Assembly (NCBI GenBank): GCA_001898405.1
Contig: MKTW01000010.1
Coordinates: forward strand, 356,405 to 420,404
Length of the DNA stretch: 64,000 nucleotides
Direction of reading: 5' to 3'
Origin: Sphingobacteriales bacterium 44-61
Lineage (GTDB): Bacteria > Bacteroidota > Bacteroidia > Chitinophagales > Chitinophagaceae
Part shown: piece after piece, positions 54,734 through 63,890 of the stretch
Numbering within the stretch: position 1 is the stretch's first letter
How the letters are laid out: every line of letters begins with the position of its first letter
Notes under the pieces: generated by a model
Told to the model about the DNA's origin: nothing
What the model saw: only the letters and a program-made list of their open reading frames with translations
Databases searched by the model: none
Program-made: the position numbers and the translations under genes

Positions 54734-55789
54734 ATGACAACCATACAGGGCCCAGGCATATTCCTGGCACAATTTCTCGGCGATGCGCCGCCTTTTAATG
54801 ATCTCCGGTCTATTTGCACCTGGGCAGAAAGTCTTGGCTTTAAAGGAGCACAGATACCGACCTGGGATGCGCGCTGTATTGATCTGAAGAAAGCAGCAGA
54901 AAGCAAAACGTACGCAGAGGAAATAAAAGGTATCGTGAATGAATGCGGGCTGGAAGTGACCGAACTTTCCACTCATCTGCAGGGACAACTGGTGGCCGTG
55001 CATCCGGCTTACGATGATCTGTTTGATGCATTTGCACCTGATGCGGTGAAGAAGAACCCTAAAGCGCGGCAGGAATGGGCGGTACAGCAATTGAAATACG
55101 GCGCCAAAGCTTCGCAGAATATGGGATTGAATGCACATCCTACTTTCAGTGGCTCCCTGCTTTGGCACACTTTCCATCCCTGGCCACAAAGACCTGCGGG
55201 ACTGGTGGAAGAAGGATTTAAGGAACTGGGCCGCCGCTGGACGCCGATCCTGAATTATTTTGATGAATGCGGAGTGGATGTGTGTTATGAAATACATCCT
55301 GGCGAAGATCTGTTTGACGGGGTCACCTATGAGATGTTCCTGGAAGAAGTGAATAATCATCCCCGGGCCTGCTTATTGTATGATCCGTCTCATTTTGTGC
55401 TGCAGCAACTGGATTATATCGAGTATATAGATTTCTATCACGAGCGGATCAAGGCTTTTCATGTGAAGGATGCCGAATTCCATTCTACCGGCAAGCAGGG
55501 CACATTTGGTGGTTATCAAAGCTGGCTGAAAAGGGCCGGCCGTTACCGTTCACCAGGTGATGGGCAGGTGGATTTCAAACGGGTGTTCAGCAAACTTACA
55601 GAGTACGACTTCAAAGGCTGGGCGGTGATGGAGTGGGAGTGTTGCCTCAAACATCCGGAAGATGGAGCCCGCGAAGGTGCTATCTTTATCCAGAAAAATA
55701 TCATCCGGGTAACGGAAAAAGCATTTGATGATTTTGCAGGAGTGAAAACAGATGAGGCTTTTAACAGGAAAGTACTTGGATTGAGTTAA
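54734..55789 (+). CDS. Cytoplasmic sugar phosphate isomerase/epimerase-like TIM-barrel protein
   Basis: A 351-residue xylose-isomerase-like TIM barrel with no signal peptide. The four expected metal ligands can be seen: Glu in VCYEIHPGED, Asp in LLYDPSHFVLQQ, His in KAFHVKDAEFH and Glu in AVMEWECCLKH. It follows the Gfo/Idh/MocA gene by 136 bases. In other bacteria this pair acts on inositols or 3-keto sugars. The substrate is not known here. Confidence 0.9.
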   Translation: MTTIQGPGIFLAQFLGDAPPFNDLRSICTWAESLGFKGAQIPTWDARCIDLKKAAESKTYAEEIKGIVNECGLEVTELSTHLQGQLVAVHPAYDDLFDAFAPDAVKKNPKARQEWAVQQLKYGAKASQNMGLNAHPTFSGSLLWHTFHPWPQRPAGLVEEGFKELGRRWTPILNYFDECGVDVCYEIHPGEDLFDGVTYEMFLEEVNNHPRACLLYDPSHFVLQQLDYIEYIDFYHERIKAFHVKDAEFHSTGKQGTFGGYQSWLKRAGRYRSPGDGQVDFKRVFSKLTEYDFKGWAVMEWECCLKHPEDGAREGAIFIQKNIIRVTEKAFDDFAGVKTDEAFNRKVLGLS

Positions 55790-55835
55790 TTTTATCGCGT
55801 ATCCACATAATGATATAAAAATAAAACAAACAGAA

Positions 55836-56252
55836 ATGAGAAAAATTATCATGGCGGCCGCTGTTCTGGCAATGCTGACGGCTTGCGGGGGTAGTGGTGA
55901 TCAGGGTAGTAAAGAAAGTACCGGTACTGAGGCAAAACCGGAAGCGACAAAAGAGCCTGCGGAATCAACCGATATCACGGCCAATCCTGATTATAAGAAA
56001 GGGTTGGAACTGGTTGCACAAAGCGATTGCTTTACCTGCCATAAAGTAGATGAAGCCTACACAGGTCCCACTTACCGCCAGGTAGCGGAGAAATATGCAT
56101 CCCAGGCTCCCGGTGTTATTCCCGAGCTGGCAGGCAAGATCATTAAGGGTGGCAGTGGTGTTTGGGGACAGGTGCCGATGATACCACATCCGGCCATTTC
56201 CCAGGACGATGCAGAGGCGATGGTAAAATATATTCTTTTATTAAAAAAATAG
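55836..56252 (+). CDS. Lipoprotein c-type cytochrome
   Basis: A 138-residue lipoprotein (lipobox MLTAC, Cys17) with a flexible charged linker at 20-50 and a class I cytochrome c domain: heme motif CFTCH (Cys65, Cys68, His69) and distal Met115 in GQVPMIPHP. It is anchored in the periplasm and should accept electrons from the GMC dehydrogenase encoded divergently; GMC dehydrogenase, small subunit and cytochrome c is a known set in sugar dehydrogenases. Seven bases separate it from the next gene. Confidence 0.93.
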   Translation: MRKIIMAAAVLAMLTACGGSGDQGSKESTGTEAKPEATKEPAESTDITANPDYKKGLELVAQSDCFTCHKVDEAYTGPTYRQVAEKYASQAPGVIPELAGKIIKGGSGVWGQVPMIPHPAISQDDAEAMVKYILLLKK

Positions 56253-56259
56253 TTATTCC

Positions 56260-57051
56260 ATGTTGAAAACAACACTGATTGCTTCGTCAATGGTTTTATT
56301 ATTTGCCTGTAATAACGCGAATGATTCGAATGGTGCGAATGGCACGAATACACCAGCAGATAGTGCAAATACTGCAAATCTGAATGCTGCGAACACATTG
56401 ACAGAAGAAGAAAAAAAAGATGGCTGGGAATTATTGTTTGATGGTTCTACAACCAAAGGATGGCACAAGTATGGGGAGGCTCCAAGGATCGGGTCTGCCT
56501 GGAAAGTAGATGATGGTTCACTTCATCTTGATGCATCAAAGAAAAAGGATTGGCAGATTGAGGATGGGGGAGATATTGTTAGTGATTCAGCATATGACAA
56601 TTTCGATCTGAAGATGGATTGGAAGATCGATACAGCGGGCAATAGTGGTATCATCATCTATATCGTGGAAGACACGTCAAAGTATGAGTATTGCTGGCAT
56701 ACCGGTCCTGAAATGCAGGTGCTGGACAATGCAAAGCATCCGGATGCCAAGATCGCGAAGCACCGTGCGGGTGACTTATATGACCTCATCTCTTCGTCTT
56801 CCGAGCCTGTGAAACCGGCGCTGGAATGGAATCATGTTGAGATCAAAAGCCTGAATGGTAAACTTGATCTGTATCTGAATGGTGTGAATGTGGTATCTAC
56901 TACCATGTGGGATGATAACTGGAGAAAATTGATTGCGGGTAGTAAGTTTAAGAACATGCCTGATTTTGGTAAGTTTAAGAAGGGAAAGATCGGTTTACAG
57001 GACCATGGAAATAATGTGTGGTTCAGGAATATAAAGATTAAGAGATTGTAA
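56260..57051 (+). CDS. DUF1080 (3-keto-disaccharide hydrolase family) lipoprotein
   Basis: A 263-residue lipoprotein (LLFAC, Cys17) with a low-complexity Asn/Thr/Ala linker (NDSNGANGTNTPADSANTAN) and a concanavalin-like DUF1080 domain: GWELLFDGSTTKGWHKYG, DFDLKMDWKID-type strands, NSGIIIYIVED, WHTGPEMQVLDN and a final GLQDHGNNVWFRNIKIK. Members of this family hydrolyse 3-keto-glycosides. Together with the cytochrome and GMC dehydrogenase it suggests oxidation at C3 followed by cleavage of the glycosidic bond. Last gene of the operon. Confidence 0.93.
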   Translation: MLKTTLIASSMVLLFACNNANDSNGANGTNTPADSANTANLNAANTLTEEEKKDGWELLFDGSTTKGWHKYGEAPRIGSAWKVDDGSLHLDASKKKDWQIEDGGDIVSDSAYDNFDLKMDWKIDTAGNSGIIIYIVEDTSKYEYCWHTGPEMQVLDNAKHPDAKIAKHRAGDLYDLISSSSEPVKPALEWNHVEIKSLNGKLDLYLNGVNVVSTTMWDDNWRKLIAGSKFKNMPDFGKFKKGKIGLQDHGNNVWFRNIKIKRL

Positions 57052-57074
57052 ACTGCGACTATCGTCGTTAGTTT

Positions 57075-57141
57075 TAGAGAAAAGTCTAAGAGGTTTTGTG
57101 AACTATCTGATAGTTCACAAAACCTCTTAGACTTTTCTCTA
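57075..57141. repeat. Perfect 32-bp inverted repeat after the DUF1080 gene
   Basis: Arms 57075-57106 and 57110-57141 are exact reverse complements around CTG, starting 23 bases past the stop codon. No T-run follows on the plus strand. It probably marks the transcript end or a mobile-repeat relic; on the minus strand it lies downstream of the DUF6934-type gene pair. Confidence 0.9.
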
Positions 57142-57174
57142 GGATCTATTGAAAGAATCCTTATGGAAGAAAAA

Positions 57175-57384
57175 TCAGTGTTTCCTTTTACCGGACTGGA
57201 TCATTTCCCGGATCATATCCTCGGGGATAGGCCATTTTCTCAGGGATTCTTTTGCTCTTTCAGTTTTTTCTTTGAAATAGACGGATTCAGCCATTTTCTT
57301 CCCCAGTTCACTTTCGCTGTCAACTTCCCTGAACGAATATCGGTACCCGCCTAAAAAGCCTTTTTTGTTGTTTCTTTTGTTCAT
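57175..57384 (-). CDS. Small basic protein, partner of the DUF6934-like gene
   Basis: The ATG at 57384 gives a 69-residue product MNKRNNKKGFLGGYRYSFREVD, rich in Lys/Arg, with a helical C-terminal half (KTERAKESLRKWPIPEDMIREMI). The longer in-frame start at 57441 overlaps the upstream gene and is less likely. No family recognised. It starts 28 bases after the DUF6934-like gene on the same strand. Confidence 0.6.
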   Translation of the reverse strand: MNKRNNKKGFLGGYRYSFREVDSESELGKKMAESVYFKEKTERAKESLRKWPIPEDMIREMIQSGKRKH

Positions 57385-57412
57385 AACAAACTGTATGATT
57401 AAATGTACAAAA

Positions 57413-57859
57413 TTATTTTTTCCATGCCAGAAATGCGTCATAGTTAACTCCTTTGCTGAAAGGAAACCATCGCCCTTTGTTTCTTCCTATTATGACAAAC
57501 AATTTGCTAATGTCAGCATAAGAAGAAGAAATAGCCATTTGGTACAGGCGGGTCCTGGGAGGAGTATTGCCTTCTGCATAAATGAAAGCATCAGGGTGTG
57601 CTTGTATGAACTCTAATATTGCGACTGCTACGGTTGAAAGGACTTCCTGTTTATCAGCATTATTAGTTATAACGGAATCATTCAGGTCATTACATTCAGT
57701 ATCCCAGTCTCCAAAGCCAACGTTATAGACCTTGAAAGGCAGCCCCGCCATCAGATTAAATCGGATGCCTTTTCTTACAAGTCCTTTTGGCCCCTCACTT
57801 TCAAATTCATAATTAAATACGTCCTTACCTCTTCTATATTCATATCTCTTCTCTTCCAT
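57413..57859 (-). CDS. DUF6934-like protein
   Basis: A 148-residue soluble protein. Its pattern (YEYRRGKDVFNYEFESEGPKG, VYNVGFGDWDTECNDLNDSVITNNADKQEVLSTVA, IYAEGNTPPRTRLYQMAISS) matches a Bacteroidota family I recall as DUF6934. Function is unknown. It often appears as a two-gene unit with a small ORF, which makes a toxin-antitoxin-like or immunity-type module conceivable but unproven. It lies between two hairpins that isolate the pair from its neighbours. Confidence 0.7.
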   Translation of the reverse strand: MEEKRYEYRRGKDVFNYEFESEGPKGLVRKGIRFNLMAGLPFKVYNVGFGDWDTECNDLNDSVITNNADKQEVLSTVAVAILEFIQAHPDAFIYAEGNTPPRTRLYQMAISSSYADISKLFVIIGRNKGRWFPFSKGVNYDAFLAWKK

Positions 57860-57938
57860 TCAGCAAAAGAACAATACCTCTTTTGCTAATCATGGGGAAT
57901 AAAACATTTAATAAATGTTTTTTCCTCTTTGATCATAA

Positions 57939-57975
57939 AAAAAAAGAGAGCATTGATTCAGCGCTCTCTTTTTTT
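57939..57975. terminator. Bidirectional terminator after pyk
   Basis: A perfect 13-bp stem (57939-57951 with 57963-57975; GAGAGC core flanked by seven A and seven T), loop of 11. It follows the pyk stop by 17 bases on the minus strand. A smaller A/T-rich palindrome is centred near 57911. Confidence 0.88.
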
Positions 57976-57992
57976 ATTTTCTTCTTAACTAC

Positions 57993-59486
57993 TTAATCAA
58001 TCTTTGTAATCTTCAACACATTCGTCGGTAAGTGCTGCGCCACCGGCGTACTGCCTGTACTCACGATCGTATCTCCCGATTTCACAAATCCCCTTTCCTT
58101 CAAAATCGTTATCTGGTCAAAGATGATATCATCCAGGCTTTCTTCTTCATCATAATAAAACGCTCTTACCCCCCAACTCAAACTCAATTGATTCACCAGC
58201 GATTTTTTCTTGGTAAATATATAAAGCGGGGACTTCGGACGGTAACTGCTCAGCATAAAACCGGTATAACCGCTCTGTGTCATTCCCACCAAAGCATTGG
58301 CAGCAATATCGCTGGCGATCTTACAGGCATTATAGCAGATGGCATCGCTCAGGAAAGAAGGGGAGTGGGCAAGCGCCCGCAGGTCTTCTTCACGGTCATA
58401 ACGATATTCTGTATGTTCTACTTCCAGGATGATCTTGCGCATGGTTTGCACCACCAATGGCGGGTGATTGCCAGTCGCGGTTTCTCCGCTCAGCATCACG
58501 GCATCTGCTCCTTCCAGCACTGCATTGGCCACATCCGTGATCTCGCTACGGTTGGGTTTTACGCGGTCGATCATGCTTTCCATCATCTGCGTAGCCACCA
58601 CCACCGGTTTGCCACGGTGGATACATTTGCGGATGATGTCGCGCTGCGCCATGGGTACTTTTTCCACCGGCAATTCCACTCCCAGGTCACCACGGGCTAC
58701 CATCACGGCATCCGATTCGATAATGATATTGCGGAGATCGGCCAGGGCTGATGGCATTTCGATCTTTGCCATCACTTTGATAGGGCTGTTAAATTCTTTC
58801 ACCCTTCTTTTAAGATCGACAATATCTTCTGCTTTGCGCACAAATGAAAGGGCCACCCAATCCAGTTCGTGCTTTATGATAAACGCAAAGTCTTCAATAT
58901 CTTTTTCCGTCATTGCCGGCAGGGAAATAGCGGTATCTGGCAGGTTCACTCCTTTTTTCGGGAGCAGCATGCCTCCATAAGTCACCCGCACTTTTACATC
59001 CCCATCCGCAGTGATGTCTGTTACCACCACTTCCAGTTTGCCATCATCGATCATGATCTTTTCGCCCACTTTCACATCATTGTGCAGGTTGGGGTAGGAG
59101 ATATAGATCTTTTCTTTGGTGCCTACCACTTTTTCCTTGGAAGTAAACGTGAGTATATCACCTGGTTCAATTTTCAACGAGCCGTTCTCAATTTCGCCAA
59201 CTCTCAATTTCGGTCCTTGCAGATCGCCTAAGATGGAAATATTATAAGGCTCTGTTTTATTGATCTTACGGATATGCGAAATGATCTCTGCTTTGTTTTC
59301 ATGCGTGCCATGGGAAAAATTCAACCGGAACACATTCACCCCGGCTTTTACCAATTCCAGTAATTTATCGTAAGTGTCACAGGCTGGCCCTACAGTGGCT
59401 ACGATCTTCGTGCGATGAAAGGTGTGCGCCAGTCCTGCGTCTTTGTCCATTTGCGAATGAAAATACTTTTCTGCGTTTTTAGCCAT
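57993..59486 (-). CDS. pyk: Pyruvate kinase
   Basis: A 497-residue enzyme with RTKIVATVGPACDTYDKL, NFSHGTHENK, the catalytic IKVMAKIEMPSAL signature, ARGDLGVELPVEKVP and MMESMIDRVKPNRSEITDVANAVLEGADAVMLSGETA. It turns phosphoenolpyruvate and ADP into pyruvate and ATP. It follows pfkA by 48 bases on the same strand, so two irreversible glycolytic enzymes probably share a transcript. Confidence 0.98.
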   Translation of the reverse strand: MAKNAEKYFHSQMDKDAGLAHTFHRTKIVATVGPACDTYDKLLELVKAGVNVFRLNFSHGTHENKAEIISHIRKINKTEPYNISILGDLQGPKLRVGEIENGSLKIEPGDILTFTSKEKVVGTKEKIYISYPNLHNDVKVGEKIMIDDGKLEVVVTDITADGDVKVRVTYGGMLLPKKGVNLPDTAISLPAMTEKDIEDFAFIIKHELDWVALSFVRKAEDIVDLKRRVKEFNSPIKVMAKIEMPSALADLRNIIIESDAVMVARGDLGVELPVEKVPMAQRDIIRKCIHRGKPVVVATQMMESMIDRVKPNRSEITDVANAVLEGADAVMLSGETATGNHPPLVVQTMRKIILEVEHTEYRYDREEDLRALAHSPSFLSDAICYNACKIASDIAANALVGMTQSGYTGFMLSSYRPKSPLYIFTKKKSLVNQLSLSWGVRAFYYDEEESLDDIIFDQITILKERGFVKSGDTIVSTGSTPVAQHLPTNVLKITKID

Positions 59487-59534
59487 TGTATGCTGCTTTG
59501 TTCTTGGTTATGAGTAGTGGTTTGCGGTGTAGGA

Positions 59535-60518
59535 TCAGGAAGCCAGTATTTTCTGGATCTTCATCCATTCACTGCCGATCTTGTGTTTTTCCTTAACGGC
59601 TTTATCAAGCGGTGTATAATGTATTTTGTTGTTGATAACGCCTACCATCACGTTCTTTCTTCCCAGTAAAAGGCTTTCCACAGCGTAGTAACCCATATGG
59701 CTTGCTACTACACGGTCTTCGCAGGTGGGTGAACCGCCGCGCTGGATATGGCCCAACACGGTAACGCGGATATCGGCTGCAGGCATGCGCTGGCGTATCA
59801 CTTTAGCCAGTTCATTACCGCCACCAAATTCTTCTCCTTCTGCTACTACGATCAGGTTGACCAGTTTTTTTCTTTTCTCCTTTTCTGTAAGGCCTTCAAT
59901 GATGGCTTCAATATCTGTTTTGGTTTCCGGGATCAATATATTTTCCGCACCGGTAGCGATACCGCTGTGCAGGGCAATATAACCTGCATCACGGCCCATC
60001 ACTTCCACGATGAATACACGGTCATGCGCATCCATGGTGTCGCGGATCTTGTCAATTGCCTGAACGGCTGTGTTCACAGCGGTATCAAAACCAATGGTCA
60101 CATCCGTACCAGCCATGTCTTTATCAATCGTGCCAGGCAATCCCACACAGGGGATCTCGAACTCATTGCTGAATTTCTGGGCGCCGCGGAAACTTCCGTC
60201 GCCACCGATAATGACCAGCCCGTCAATTCCTCTTTTCTGAAGATTGGCATAGGCTTTTTTGCGGCCTTCATATTCAAAAAATTCTTTGGAACGGGCGGTT
60301 TTTAAGATCGTTCCTCCCCGCTGTATGATATTAGCCACTGAACGTGACTCCATTTTCATGATATCATCTTCATACATACCCTGGTATCCGCGCATAATGC
60401 CGAATACCTCCAATCCGTGGTAAAGACCAGTCCGTACTACTGCCCTGATTGCTGCGTTCATACCTGGTGAATCTCCTCCCGATGTCAATACCCCAATCTT
60501 GGTAACTTTTTGTGTCAT
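59535..60518 (-). CDS. pfkA: ATP-dependent 6-phosphofructokinase
   Basis: A 327-residue PfkA with TSGGDSPGMNAAIRAVVR, GGDGSFRGA for ATP, the catalytic PGTIDKDMAGTDVTIGFDTA and HIQRGGSPTCEDRV. It phosphorylates fructose-6-phosphate in the cytoplasm. The Gly in GGDGS is typical of ATP- rather than pyrophosphate-dependent enzymes. It heads the pfkA-pyk unit; divergent from the peptidase gene across 192 bases. Confidence 0.98.
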   Translation of the reverse strand: MTQKVTKIGVLTSGGDSPGMNAAIRAVVRTGLYHGLEVFGIMRGYQGMYEDDIMKMESRSVANIIQRGGTILKTARSKEFFEYEGRKKAYANLQKRGIDGLVIIGGDGSFRGAQKFSNEFEIPCVGLPGTIDKDMAGTDVTIGFDTAVNTAVQAIDKIRDTMDAHDRVFIVEVMGRDAGYIALHSGIATGAENILIPETKTDIEAIIEGLTEKEKRKKLVNLIVVAEGEEFGGGNELAKVIRQRMPAADIRVTVLGHIQRGGSPTCEDRVVASHMGYYAVESLLLGRKNVMVGVINNKIHYTPLDKAVKEKHKIGSEWMKIQKILAS

Positions 60519-60710
60519 TGAGTCTTAAATAGCTTTTTTTAAAGTAATGCCTGCTGATTGTTCAATTCCGGAACAATTCCCAGCGCATCAAAAATAAGGT
60601 TTTGTTCCCATTGTGTGTATGCCTGACATGATAGCTTAATACGAATAAGCGTTAGTGTATGAAGGAGTTGCTCATGTTTTCTTTTATCTTTAAGCAGTTA
60701 AGCGAGCTGG

Positions 60711-62966
60711 ATGAAAAAAATCTTTCTGATACTAACTATAACTGGTCCTTTACTGGCAATGGCACAATTGAAATACCCTGAAACAAAGAAAATCCCTGTA
60801 GTGGATGATTATCATGGAACAAAAGTGGAAGATCCTTACCGCTGGCTGGAAGATGATAATGCTGAAACAACCAAAAACTGGGTGAAAGAAGAAAATAAAG
60901 TTACGTTTGACTATCTCGCTACCATTCCTATCCGCGACCGGGTGAAAAAAAGACTGGAGAAACTATGGGATTACCCCAAATACTCATCGCCCTTTAAAAA
61001 AGCCGGTTACTTCTATTTTTTTAAGAATGATGGATTGCAAAACCAGGCCATTCTTTATCGCCAGTTGGGTATAAAAGGCAAGGAAGAAGAATTCCTGAAC
61101 CCCAATACGCTCAACAAAGAAGGTATTGCTGCACTTGGCGGATTCAGCTTCAGCAAATCAGGCAACTATTTTGCCTATTCGATTGCAGTAGCCGGCAGCG
61201 ACTGGCAGGAAGTGTACGTGATGGAAACATCTACCAGGAAGTTGTTGAAAGACACTATCCAATGGGTAAAATTCAGCGGGTTTAGCTGGAACGGTGAAGA
61301 TGGATTTTATTACAGCGGTTATGATAAGCCCAACCAGGAAACCAGGCTGAGCAAACAAAACCAGTTCCATAAAGTGTTTTATCACAAACTGGGTACCAGC
61401 CAGGCGCAGGATGAATTAATATTTGAAGACAAAGAACATCCTTTGCGTTATCACAGCGCTGCGCTTACGGAAGACGAACGCTTCCTGCTGGTGTATGTAG
61501 CAGAAGGGACCAGCGGGTCCGAAATATGGTACCGTGATCTGAAAGACCCTGCACAAAAAAACTTCAAGCTGTTAATACAGGGATTCAGTACCGATGCGGA
61601 AGTAATAGACAACGATGGAGACAAATTATTGGTGAGAACGAATGACGGTGCGCCGAATTTTCAAGTAGTATTGATCGACCCCAAAAAACCGGCAAAAGCG
61701 AACTGGCAAACCATCATTCCTGAAAAACCGGAAGCACTGCAGTCTGTTGGCACAGGTGGCGGCTTTTTATTTACCCAGTATTTAAAAGATGCTTCCACGC
61801 GGGTGTATCAGCATTCATACGATGGGAAGAAGGTAAGAGAAATTGCTTTGCCTGGTATCGGCACTGCCGGTGGATTTGGTGGTGAAAAGCAGGACAAGGA
61901 TTTCTTTTACAGCTACAGTTCCTTTGCAACACCTCCGGCAATTTACCAGTATGACATTAACTTAGGAAAGTCTGCCCTGTTTCGCGATACAAAAGTGAAT
62001 ATGAACACCAATGATTTTGTAACAGAGCAGGTCTTTTTTAAAACGGATGAAAAAACAAAAGTGCCCATCTTCCTTACTTATAAAAAAGGGTTGAAGAAAG
62101 ATGGAAAGAACCCTGTGCTGCTCTATGGTTATGGTGGTTTTAACGTGCCTGTTACACCTGGCTTCAGTATCAGCAATGCTTTCTTCATTGAGCAGGGTGG
62201 CATTTATGCTGTCGTGAACCTGCGTGGCGGTAGCGAGTATGGTGAGGAATGGCATAAAGCAGGGATGCTGGATAAAAAACAAAATGTATTTGATGATTTT
62301 ATTGGTGCTGCAGAGCACCTGATCAATGCGGGTTATACCAACCCTTCAAAGATCGCCATGCGTGGAGGCAGCAATGGTGGGTTGCTGGTAGGAGCAGTAA
62401 TGACACAGCGGCCTGAATTGATGAAAGTGGCACTGCCTGCTGTAGGGGTACTGGACATGCTGCGTTTTCATAAGTTTACTGTAGGCTGGGGCTGGGTAGT
62501 GGAGTATGGCAGCGCTGATTCAGCCAGCCAGTTCCCATACCTGTATAAATATTCTCCCTATCATAACCTTAAGCCGGGAGTGAAATATCCGGCTACGTTG
62601 GTTACTACGGCTGATCATGACGATCGTGTAGTACCGGCTCATTCATTCAAGTTTGCAGCGCGCCTGCAGGAGTACAATAAAGGAGATAATCCTGTTCTTA
62701 TCCGTATCGATACAGATGCGGGTCATGGTGCAGGTAAGCCAACAGGTAAAGCAATAGATGAAGCGGCAGACACTTGGAGCTTTGTGATGCATAACCTCGG
62801 AATGCCATTTATAGAACCCAACGTTTCTTCTGATCCGGGCAAATCAGCCAGGAGATCATCCAATACTGTTGGTTCTAAGGCAAACCCTTTGCCTGTCAGC
62901 GACCGCGAGCAGGAAGCAAGGAAACAAAAGCAGGAGTACCTGAACAAAAAGCGCCATCAACAGTAA
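60711..62966 (+). CDS. Prolyl oligopeptidase family serine peptidase (S9A), secreted
   Basis: A 751-residue exported protein (signal peptide to about LAMAQ). An N-terminal seven-bladed propeller (PYRWLEDDNAETTKNWVKEEN) is followed by a hydrolase domain with GGSNGG (Ser554), HDDRVVP (Asp637 or 638) and AGHGAGKP (His672). It cuts short peptides after proline in the periplasm. The last ~40 residues form a charged extension (KQKQEYLNKKRHQQ) beyond the usual end of the family. Confidence 0.96.
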   Translation: MKKIFLILTITGPLLAMAQLKYPETKKIPVVDDYHGTKVEDPYRWLEDDNAETTKNWVKEENKVTFDYLATIPIRDRVKKRLEKLWDYPKYSSPFKKAGYFYFFKNDGLQNQAILYRQLGIKGKEEEFLNPNTLNKEGIAALGGFSFSKSGNYFAYSIAVAGSDWQEVYVMETSTRKLLKDTIQWVKFSGFSWNGEDGFYYSGYDKPNQETRLSKQNQFHKVFYHKLGTSQAQDELIFEDKEHPLRYHSAALTEDERFLLVYVAEGTSGSEIWYRDLKDPAQKNFKLLIQGFSTDAEVIDNDGDKLLVRTNDGAPNFQVVLIDPKKPAKANWQTIIPEKPEALQSVGTGGGFLFTQYLKDASTRVYQHSYDGKKVREIALPGIGTAGGFGGEKQDKDFFYSYSSFATPPAIYQYDINLGKSALFRDTKVNMNTNDFVTEQVFFKTDEKTKVPIFLTYKKGLKKDGKNPVLLYGYGGFNVPVTPGFSISNAFFIEQGGIYAVVNLRGGSEYGEEWHKAGMLDKKQNVFDDFIGAAEHLINAGYTNPSKIAMRGGSNGGLLVGAVMTQRPELMKVALPAVGVLDMLRFHKFTVGWGWVVEYGSADSASQFPYLYKYSPYHNLKPGVKYPATLVTTADHDDRVVPAHSFKFAARLQEYNKGDNPVLIRIDTDAGHGAGKPTGKAIDEAADTWSFVMHNLGMPFIEPNVSSDPGKSARRSSNTVGSKANPLPVSDREQEARKQKQEYLNKKRHQQ

Positions 62967-62999
62967 CAAGCCATTGCAGATTAAAGCAAGAATTTCATC

Positions 63000-63890
63000 A
63001 TGAATGTATTGATAACAGGAGCTAATGGTTTTCTGGGGCATTACCTGGTAAAAAAACTATTGCAGGAAAACTATTCAGTGATCGCTACCGGTAAAGGGGA
63101 GAGCCGTTTACCTTTTGAGGATAACGGCCAATTTGTGTATGCCCCTCTCGATTTTACAGATCCTTATGCCGTGCACGATGTATTTGATCGATATAAACCG
63201 GCTGTTGTAATACATGCCGGGGCAATGGGCAAACCGGATGAATGTGAAGCGCAGCAATGGCAGGCCTACCTGGTGAATGTGGAAGGCACTGTAACGCTTT
63301 TGATGAATGCAGCAGACCAGCGCAGTTTTTTTGTATATGTGTCAACGGATTTTGTGTTTGATGGCTCAAAAGGCTCTTACCGGGAAGAAGATAAGACCGG
63401 CCCGGTGAATTACTACGGCAAAACCAAACAGGAAGCCGAAGAAGCCGTAATGGAATATGAAGGCGACTGGGCTATTGTAAGGACCGTGCTCGTGTATGGT
63501 CAACCGCTTTCAGGACGTTCAAACATCCTGACAATAGTTAGAGACAAACTGGAGCAGGGGCAATCTTACAATGTAGTGGATGATCAATTCCGGACGCCTA
63601 CTTATGTAGAAGATCTTGCAGATGGAATAGTACGGATAATAAACCGGCAAGCAAAAGGGATTTATCATTTGTCAGGAGAAGATCTGCTGACGCCTTACCA
63701 GATGGCCTTGCTGACAGCTGATCATCTCGGGCTTGACAAAAACCTGATCCATCGCGCAATGGCAGCTGATTTCTCCCAGCCAGCCAGGCGGCCGGTGAAT
63801 ACAAGCCTGATCATAGAAAAAGCAAAACGGGTATTGGGATATGCACCTGTCTCGTTTGAGGAAGGATTAAAAAAAATGTTTGAGGATTAA
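63000..63890 (+). CDS. RmlD-like NAD(P)-dependent sugar nucleotide reductase (extended SDR)
   Basis: A 296-residue extended short-chain dehydrogenase: ITGANGFLGHYL (about 5-16), VVIHAGAMGKPDECE, VSTDFVFDGSKG, and active-site YYGKTK. These are hallmarks of dTDP-4-dehydrorhamnose reductase (RmlD)-like proteins. No rml genes are adjacent, so the true substrate is uncertain. It begins 33 bases after the peptidase stop and its end overlaps the convergent DUF1684 gene by 4 bases. Confidence 0.88.
   Translation: MNVLITGANGFLGHYLVKKLLQENYSVIATGKGESRLPFEDNGQFVYAPLDFTDPYAVHDVFDRYKPAVVIHAGAMGKPDECEAQQWQAYLVNVEGTVTLLMNAADQRSFFVYVSTDFVFDGSKGSYREEDKTGPVNYYGKTKQEAEEAVMEYEGDWAIVRTVLVYGQPLSGRSNILTIVRDKLEQGQSYNVVDDQFRTPTYVEDLADGIVRIINRQAKGIYHLSGEDLLTPYQMALLTADHLGLDKNLIHRAMAADFSQPARRPVNTSLIIEKAKRVLGYAPVSFEEGLKKMFED

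Noticed and set aside
60557-60577. ATTGTTC/GAACAAT inverted repeat upstream of pfkA, similar to the TGTTC...GAACA repeat in the susC leader
   Set aside because: Spacer lengths differ (7 versus 10) and the flanks do not match, so a shared operator is not supported.
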